From Micromonospora lutea (GTDB taxonomy: Bacteria > Actinomycetota > Actinomycetes > Mycobacteriales > Micromonosporaceae): a stretch of 64,000 nucleotides of DNA. The stretch lies in contig NZ_BOPB01000009.1 of NCBI RefSeq assembly GCF_016863535.1, positions 186,001 to 250,000 on the forward strand, written 5' to 3'. This document shows, one piece after another, positions 59,906-64,000 of this stretch. Made by a program: the position numbers and the translations under genes. Under the pieces are notes generated by a model. It ran no database searches, was not told the DNA's origin, and worked only from the letters and a program-made list of their open reading frames with translations. The first letter of the stretch is position 1. Every line of letters starts with the position of its first letter.

Positions 59906-60595
59906 TCAGCGGAGCACCGGGGCGACCGCGATGTGGTTCTGCACCTCGCGGATGCCGGGGGCGGACCAGACCACCCGTTCCACCTCGGCGCGTTCGGGCA
60001 TCGAGTGCACCAACCCGCCGAGCAGCACCGTGTCGCCGTGTACGCGTACTGTCACCTGCTCCGCTTCGGTGGCGCGGTTGCGGGCCAGCGCGTCGACGAT
60101 GTGCCGGGCCAGGAGGACGCCGTCCGGGCGTACCGAGGGTCGGACGGTCATGCCGTTGCTGACCCCGCGTACGCCGTTCAACTGGCCGACGGCCTGCTCG
60201 GCGGCGCGGCGCTGGTACTCCCACTCGACCTCACCGTGCAGGGTGACCCAGCCCTGGGAGACCGTCACGTCGAGCGCGTCGACCGGCACGAACGCCTGCC
60301 ACTGCAGCGCGTGCTGGACCGCGGCGGCGATCTCCGGGTCGGTACGTTCGGCACCGGTCACCAGCCGCACCGCGAGGTCGTTGGCGACCGCCCGTACCTG
60401 GGTGACCCGGTGCGCGGCGCGCTCGGCTGCCCACTTCTTGGCGTAGCTGTCCACCCGCCCGGTCAGCGTCACCACGCCCTCGGTGACGATCACCCCGATC
60501 TCGTGCGGTCGGACCCGGGGCTCCCAGTCGAGTTCGTCCAGCACCGCGGACCGGATGTCCTCGTCGGTGCGATTGATCGTCGAGATAGTGGCCAT
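59906..60595 (-). CDS. Triple BON-domain protein
   Basis: The 229-residue protein is built from three BON repeats (about 12-75, 88-150, 155-225), each with the beta-strand and Gly pattern: VIVTEGVVTLTGRVDSYAKK, VTVSQGWVTLHGEVEWEYQRR, VRVHGDTVLLGGLVHSMPER. BON domains bind phospholipid or envelope components and are linked to osmotic stress. No signal peptide. GGGAG lies 7 nt before the ATG. It is flanked by strong hairpins on both sides, so it is monocistronic. Confidence 0.92.
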   Translation of the reverse strand: MATISTINRTDEDIRSAVLDELDWEPRVRPHEIGVIVTEGVVTLTGRVDSYAKKWAAERAAHRVTQVRAVANDLAVRLVTGAERTDPEIAAAVQHALQWQAFVPVDALDVTVSQGWVTLHGEVEWEYQRRAAEQAVGQLNGVRGVSNGMTVRPSVRPDGVLLARHIVDALARNRATEAEQVTVRVHGDTVLLGGLVHSMPERAEVERVVWSAPGIREVQNHIAVAPVLR

Positions 60596-60677
60596 CGGTC
60601 GACTCCCTTCTCGCCAGGGTGGCGGACCGGCACGCCGGTCCGCGCCGCGCCGTCGCGGCGCGGCGCATGCACCCCAC

Positions 60678-60705
60678 CGCCGCGGGCGTGGGTACGCCCG
60701 CGGCG
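60678..60705 (-). terminator. Hairpin after the membrane-protein gene
   Basis: A perfect 12-bp stem CGCCGCGGGCGT/ACGCCCGCGGCG with a GGGT loop lies between the stop at 60842 and the BON gene start. No T-run. Confidence 0.55.
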
Positions 60706-60841
60706 CGGCGTGGGTCGGCAACCGGGTCCGCGTGACCGAGCCTGGTGACCGTCCGGGTGAATCGGCCTCATCCGCATCGGACGAGGGGCGGCGATCCGCC
60801 CGCCCTCCCCGGTCGGTGAGGGCCCGTCGTCACGGGGAGCG

Positions 60842-61255
60842 TCAGGTGGCGGGACTGGTCGGGTCGGCGGGGGAGTCGGGCCGGTCCACGTCGACGAATT
60901 CGATGTCCTCCAGGGCCTGGTCACGGCTCCCGGCGGCGCGCGCGGCGGTGCCGGCTGCCCAGCCGATCGCGGCACCGACCAGAGCGGCACCGATCAGCAA
61001 CGTCCAGGGCAGTGCCGGCCGGCGTCCGGCGAGCGCGTCGAAGGCGAGGCCGGCGCGGTGACGGGCCTCCTCGGCGGCCGACTCGACCAGGTCACCGGCG
61101 TCTCCGGCAAGGCCGGCGGAGCTGTGGCGGGCGGTGCGGGCGGTGTCGCGGATGCTGTCGCCCGCGTTGTTCACCGCCGAGACGAGGTGTTGCCACGCCT
61201 GGTCCGCGATCCGCTCCGGCTTGCTGCGGCGCTCCAGCAGATTGGTTCCGAACAT
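60842..61255 (-). CDS. Small membrane-anchored helical protein of unknown function
   Basis: The 137-residue protein has a long amphipathic helix (SAVNNAGDSIRDTARTARHSS.., about 25-75), a single membrane helix (ALPWTLLIGAALVGAAIGWAAGTAARAA, ~80-105) and an acidic tail. The shape is that of actinobacterial stress-related proteins with apolipoprotein-like helices. GAGGAAAT precedes the ATG. It lies among BON, lipoprotein and STAS genes that share an envelope/stress theme. Confidence 0.78.
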   Translation of the reverse strand: MFGTNLLERRSKPERIADQAWQHLVSAVNNAGDSIRDTARTARHSSAGLAGDAGDLVESAAEEARHRAGLAFDALAGRRPALPWTLLIGAALVGAAIGWAAGTAARAAGSRDQALEDIEFVDVDRPDSPADPTSPAT

Positions 61256-61446
61256 GGTGATTTCCTCCTCGGCATTGCCGGAGCCGGTGCACGCATCAGA
61301 TGTCGGGAGCGTTGTCCGGCTGGCGGCGCTTGGCATCCGAGGCTGTGCCCGTACCGGCCCGGCCGCAAACCCGACACTCGGCCCCCGACGCGAGGCGCCG
61401 ACGGGTATCCGCCGCGTGGTCCGGACCGATCGTTCCGGACCGGGGG

Positions 61447-61596
61447 TCAGCGGGCGACGACTGCCACCGCTGCCGCGCGGGCGAAGTCGTCGTCATCGTC
61501 ATCGTCGTCGTCACCGTCGCCGCCGCCGAACCCGCAGGCCAGCAGAAGGGCGAGCAGAGCACTGACACCGGCGAGCGCGGCGAGTCGACGGATCAT
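61447..61596 (-). CDS. 49-residue lipoprotein with poly-aspartate tract
   Basis: A very short protein: signal peptide RRLAALAGVSALLALLLAC with the lipobox Cys at residue 21, then GFGGGDG, a run of nine Asp coded by a GAC/GAT repeat, and FARAAAVAVVAR. GGAGGA lies 6 nt before the ATG, so translation is credible. The Asp run could bind cations at the cell surface. Function unknown. Confidence 0.6.
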   Translation of the reverse strand: MIRRLAALAGVSALLALLLACGFGGGDGDDDDDDDDDFARAAAVAVVAR

Positions 61597-61928
61597 GATC
61601 GTCCTCCGGTCATTGACGTCACTCGTGATGCTAGGCACACCATGCCATGAACACGCGGCGAGCGCAGGTCAGGCCGAGTTCGTGGGCCACGCCGGCAGGG
61701 TTGGGATGCGGCGGGGGTGGCGGCAGCCCGCTACTCTGGTTCGACGGCGTCGGCGGTGCTGTGCGCCGAGAAAAGGTCAATAAAGTTTGGATATGGGCGA
61801 TTTTCCACGCCCGGATCCGTGAATTGCTCATCCCGAGGGGTGGCGACCGAGGCCGTTGAAGGAATACTGTCGGTCGCGGCCCGCGTACTGATGAGGCGCC
61901 CGTCGTACGGGCGAGTGGAGGTGCTCGC
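61597..61928. other. Intergenic region without a gene
   Basis: These 332 nt separate the divergent lipoprotein and STAS genes. The stretch 61770-61805 is AT-rich for this genome (AAAAGGTCAATAAAGTTTGG) and probably holds the STAS promoter, but I cannot assign -35 and -10 boxes with confidence. No RNA gene is recognised. Confidence 0.5.
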
Positions 61929-62294
61929 GTGAGCCTGTCGATCCTGCAGACGGTTCGGCCTGGTGGTGTCATCGAGATCGCCCCGCGAGGGGAGATCGAC
62001 GTCGACACCGCGTACGAGGTTAAAGAGGCCATCGCCGAAGTGCTGGCCAAGGGACGTCCGGCCCGGATCGAGCTCAACATGCGGCTGGTCACCTTCATCG
62101 ACTCCGTCGGCATCAGCGCCATGGTCGCCGGCTTCCAGACCGCCGAGGTCAGCGGGGTGAAGCTGGTCGTCACCGAGCCGAGCCGGTTCGTGCACCGGCA
62201 GCTCTGGGTGACCGGCCTGCTCGGCCTCTTCGGCGCGCCCGAGCCCTACTACGCCGGTGCCGCCACGGCACCCGAGGTGCTGCCCGGGGCCTGA
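61929..62294 (+). CDS. STAS-domain anti-sigma factor antagonist
   Basis: The 121-residue single STAS domain protein has MRLVTFIDSVGISAMVAGF, where Ser59 in DSVG is the usual phosphorylation site. Such proteins release a sigma factor from its anti-sigma kinase when unphosphorylated. No kinase or sigma gene is adjacent, so its partner is elsewhere. GGAGG lies 7 nt before the GTG start. The C-terminal tail (APEPYYAGAATAPEVLPGA) is longer than usual. Confidence 0.92.
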   Translation: MSLSILQTVRPGGVIEIAPRGEIDVDTAYEVKEAIAEVLAKGRPARIELNMRLVTFIDSVGISAMVAGFQTAEVSGVKLVVTEPSRFVHRQLWVTGLLGLFGAPEPYYAGAATAPEVLPGA

Positions 62295-62315
62295 CCGTGG
62301 CGACGTCTGGCCTGG

Positions 62316-63179
62316 TCAGTCCACGCCAAGGCCGGTCAGGTCCACGTCGCCGGTCAGGTCCACGTCGAGGCCGGTCAGGTCCACGTCGGTCGCCTCGGTG
62401 ACCGCCCGGACGGCCGTCACCGAGGCGTAGCCCTCGGCCAGCAGCGCCAGGTCGGTGCCGGGCTGCACCGTCTGGCCCGGCTCCTCCAACGAGGTACGGA
62501 CGAAGCCGTGCCCGGCTTCGGCGACCGTCATCTGCACCTGGCCGAAGGTGGCCAGGGCGGCGCGGCGCACCCCGCGCAGTCGACCGAGCGGCAGGTCCGG
62601 CGAGTTGACGTTCAGCACGCTCTCCGTGGGCCCGGCGGTCAGCCGGGGCAGCAGATCCAGGGCGACCTGGGCGGCGGTGGCCCAGTTCCGTTCGGCGTCG
62701 CGTACCCGGGCGGCGGCCGCCACCGCGGCGCCGCCGCTGACCGTGGTGGCCTCACCGACGGAGAGCACGTCCAGCGACACCGCCATTGCCCGGCAGCCGT
62801 TCGCCGCAGCGGTGAAAGCGGCCCCCACGGTGCCGGAGTGCAGCACCGCGCGCCCCGCGTTGGCGCCCCGGTTGATCCCTGACAGCAGCACCGACGGCGG
62901 CGGTCCGAAGGCACCGTGTACGGCGATGAGCGCGATGAAGCCGGGTGAGCCACCGACGCCGTACGCCGGCACCCCGTCGAGTTCCGGCAACGGGTGGTCG
63001 TGGACCACCACCTGTCCGTCCTGCTCCATGGCGCTCATCGCGGCGCTGGTGCCGCTCGCCTCCTCCAGCGGGGCGGCCACCACCACGTCCAGGCCACGGT
63101 CGACGGCCGCTCGGGCGAGCGCCTGGATGCCCGGTGCGGCGATCCCGTCGTCGTTGGTGATCAACACCCGTAGTGTCAT
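62316..63179 (-). CDS. surE: 5'/3'-nucleotidase SurE
   Basis: The 287-residue phosphatase has the metal-binding NDDG (LITNDDGIAAPGIQAL, residues 8-11), GTSAAMSA in place of the usual SGxxxS loop, and SGINRGANAGRAVLHSGTVGAAFTAA. It dephosphorylates nucleoside monophosphates and some polyphosphate. The last ~24 residues are a tandem repeat (DVDLTG units) not found in the family. Its ATG overlaps the stop of the PfkB kinase gene by 4 nt. Confidence 0.92.
   Translation of the reverse strand: MTLRVLITNDDGIAAPGIQALARAAVDRGLDVVVAAPLEEASGTSAAMSAMEQDGQVVVHDHPLPELDGVPAYGVGGSPGFIALIAVHGAFGPPPSVLLSGINRGANAGRAVLHSGTVGAAFTAAANGCRAMAVSLDVLSVGEATTVSGGAAVAAAARVRDAERNWATAAQVALDLLPRLTAGPTESVLNVNSPDLPLGRLRGVRRAALATFGQVQMTVAEAGHGFVRTSLEEPGQTVQPGTDLALLAEGYASVTAVRAVTEATDVDLTGLDVDLTGDVDLTGLGVD
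62334..62388. repeat. Tandem GGTCAGGTCCACGTCG repeat at the 3' end of surE
   Basis: Three exact 16-nt copies (62334, 62352, 62373) with 2- or 5-nt spacers, plus a degenerate fourth copy over the stop codon, encode repeated (L)DVDLTG units. Confidence 0.9.
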
Positions 63180-64000
63180 CGGCCACCCACCCGCTGCGCC
63201 AGTTCGTCCGGGGTGGTGCGCTCCTGAGGCCGGCTGCCCGCCGGTTCCAGCCGGACCCGGTCGACCAGGCCGTTGATCGAGTCAAATCGGCCGGTACCGA
63301 GACCGTGCCGGGTGACGTTCAGCGCGCCGGCCGCCGCGCCGGTACGGATCGCCGTGCGGACGTCGCCACCTCTGGCCACCACGGCGGCGACGCCGGCCGT
63401 CATCGAGTCACCCGCCCCGCGTGGGTCGGCCGCCTCCAGGCGTGGCATCAGCACCTCGAACACCTCGCCGTCGATCAGCGCCAACGCGGGCTGGTCGGCC
63501 CGGCTGACCACCACGTTCTCCGCGCCGGAGGCGTGCAGGTCGTACATCGCGCGGGTGAGCTGGTCCTCGTCGTCGCCGTCCGTCCGCCCGTCGGCGATCA
63601 GCTCCTCGTGGCTGATCTTGAGGAAGAAGACCCCGCTCTCCAGGACGGCGGTGAGGTGCTCGCCGCAGAGGTCCACCACCACCCGGCCGCCGTTGGCACC
63701 GAGATCGGCGGCGAAGCGCCGGTAGAGGTCGGCGGGGACCAGTGACGGATGGTTTGGCCCGCTCAACACGCTCACCGGCGCCCGCAGTCCCTCGCCGAGC
63801 GCGAGGTTGTACAACTCGTCGAGCTCGTGCCGGCTCAATGGCTGGCCAGTCACGTCGACCACCTCCCGCCGGGTGCCCTCGCGGCGGTCGTGCACGTACC
63901 CGCCGGTACCGCCGGAGTCGCGTGCCACCACCTTGAGGTCGACCCCCTCGCTGACCAGCAACGGCTCCAGTACCTGCCCGACCTCGCCGCCGAGCGCCGC
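63176..64000 (-). CDS. PfkB-family carbohydrate kinase (1-phosphofructokinase-like), 5' truncated
   Basis: The frame is open to the right edge (AALGGEVGQVLEPLLVSEG..), so the N-terminus is outside the window and a TTG at 63961 is internal. PfkB features are FFLKISHEELIADG, VVVSRADQPALALIDG and the anion-hole motif DPRGAGDSMTAGVAAV with the catalytic Asp. It phosphorylates a sugar or sugar phosphate with ATP. It is upstream of surE with a 4-nt overlap, an unusual pairing of a kinase with a phosphatase. Confidence 0.9.
   Translation of the reverse strand, partial: AALGGEVGQVLEPLLVSEGVDLKVVARDSGGTGGYVHDRREGTRREVVDVTGQPLSRHELDELYNLALGEGLRAPVSVLSGPNHPSLVPADLYRRFAADLGANGGRVVVDLCGEHLTAVLESGVFFLKISHEELIADGRTDGDDEDQLTRAMYDLHASGAENVVVSRADQPALALIDGEVFEVLMPRLEAADPRGAGDSMTAGVAAVVARGGDVRTAIRTGAAAGALNVTRHGLGTGRFDSINGLVDRVRLEPAGSRPQERTTPDELAQRVGGR

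Noticed and set aside
1..64000. CRISPR array, prophage or biosynthetic gene cluster
   Set aside because: No regularly spaced repeats, no integrase, terminase or portal genes, and no polyketide, peptide or terpene synthase core beyond a single polyprenyl synthase.

Overview
The window is high-GC actinobacterial DNA, most likely from Micromonosporaceae (Micromonospora-like). The support is third-position GC bias, many GTG starts, an F420-type oxidoreductase, SigE-family and ECF42 sigma factors, secreted proteins with ricin-lectin tails, and a palindromic AAGGAAGGGC-type repeat that I associate from memory with this family. No phage, CRISPR array or complete insertion sequence is visible. Both edge genes are cut by the window.

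Layout. 1-8399: a plus-strand run of an alkaline-phosphatase-fold protein, a polyprenyl diphosphate synthase, two secreted lectin-tailed carbohydrate proteins (PQQ-type sugar dehydrogenase; ThuA plus DUF1080) and a sugar phosphate isomerase, followed by a convergent ROK regulator. 10523-13476: tRNA-Asn, a TPR-like protein, a membrane-anchored M16 peptidase homologue and a CAU-anticodon tRNA. 13477-17040: a small accessory patch with a frameshifted VapBC module, a DUF1801 protein, a second toxin-antitoxin-like pair and an APH-fold kinase. 17049-32117: two separate ECF42 sigma/DGPF pairs, a DapA-family lyase with a divergent LysR, a second kinase, a BAAT-type hydrolase, a DUF4173 membrane protein, a RibD/DHFR-like reductase, an Ig-like plus glycosidase-like pair, and a SigE-type sigma with its membrane partner. 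32261-36481: a GntR-ABC operon convergent with a second ABC operon. 36543-45707: mixed metabolism and envelope genes (F420 oxidoreductase, alditol-oxidase-like enzyme, Uma2 protein, site-2 protease, prolyl oligopeptidase, L,D-transpeptidase, secreted alpha-amylase). 45964-50809: a four-gene redox module. 50880-64000: serS, a MerR/beta-clamp fusion, an oxidoreductase group, a large LuxR-type ATPase regulator, DsbA-like and stress or envelope proteins, a STAS protein, surE and a PfkB kinase.

The most unusual items are: a MerR regulator fused to beta-sliding-clamp-like domains, whose own promoter has a 19-bp spacer with a perfect dyad; the module joining a four-histidine heme-b membrane protein, a NuoF-like flavoprotein with an added ferredoxin domain, TlpA and CcdA; an uncharacterised toxin-antitoxin-like pair; and a hairpin between a C-tract and a G-tract upstream of the L,D-transpeptidase gene. 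At least nine genes start 6-7 nt after a TANNNT-like -10 box with no ribosome binding site, which points to frequent leaderless transcription.
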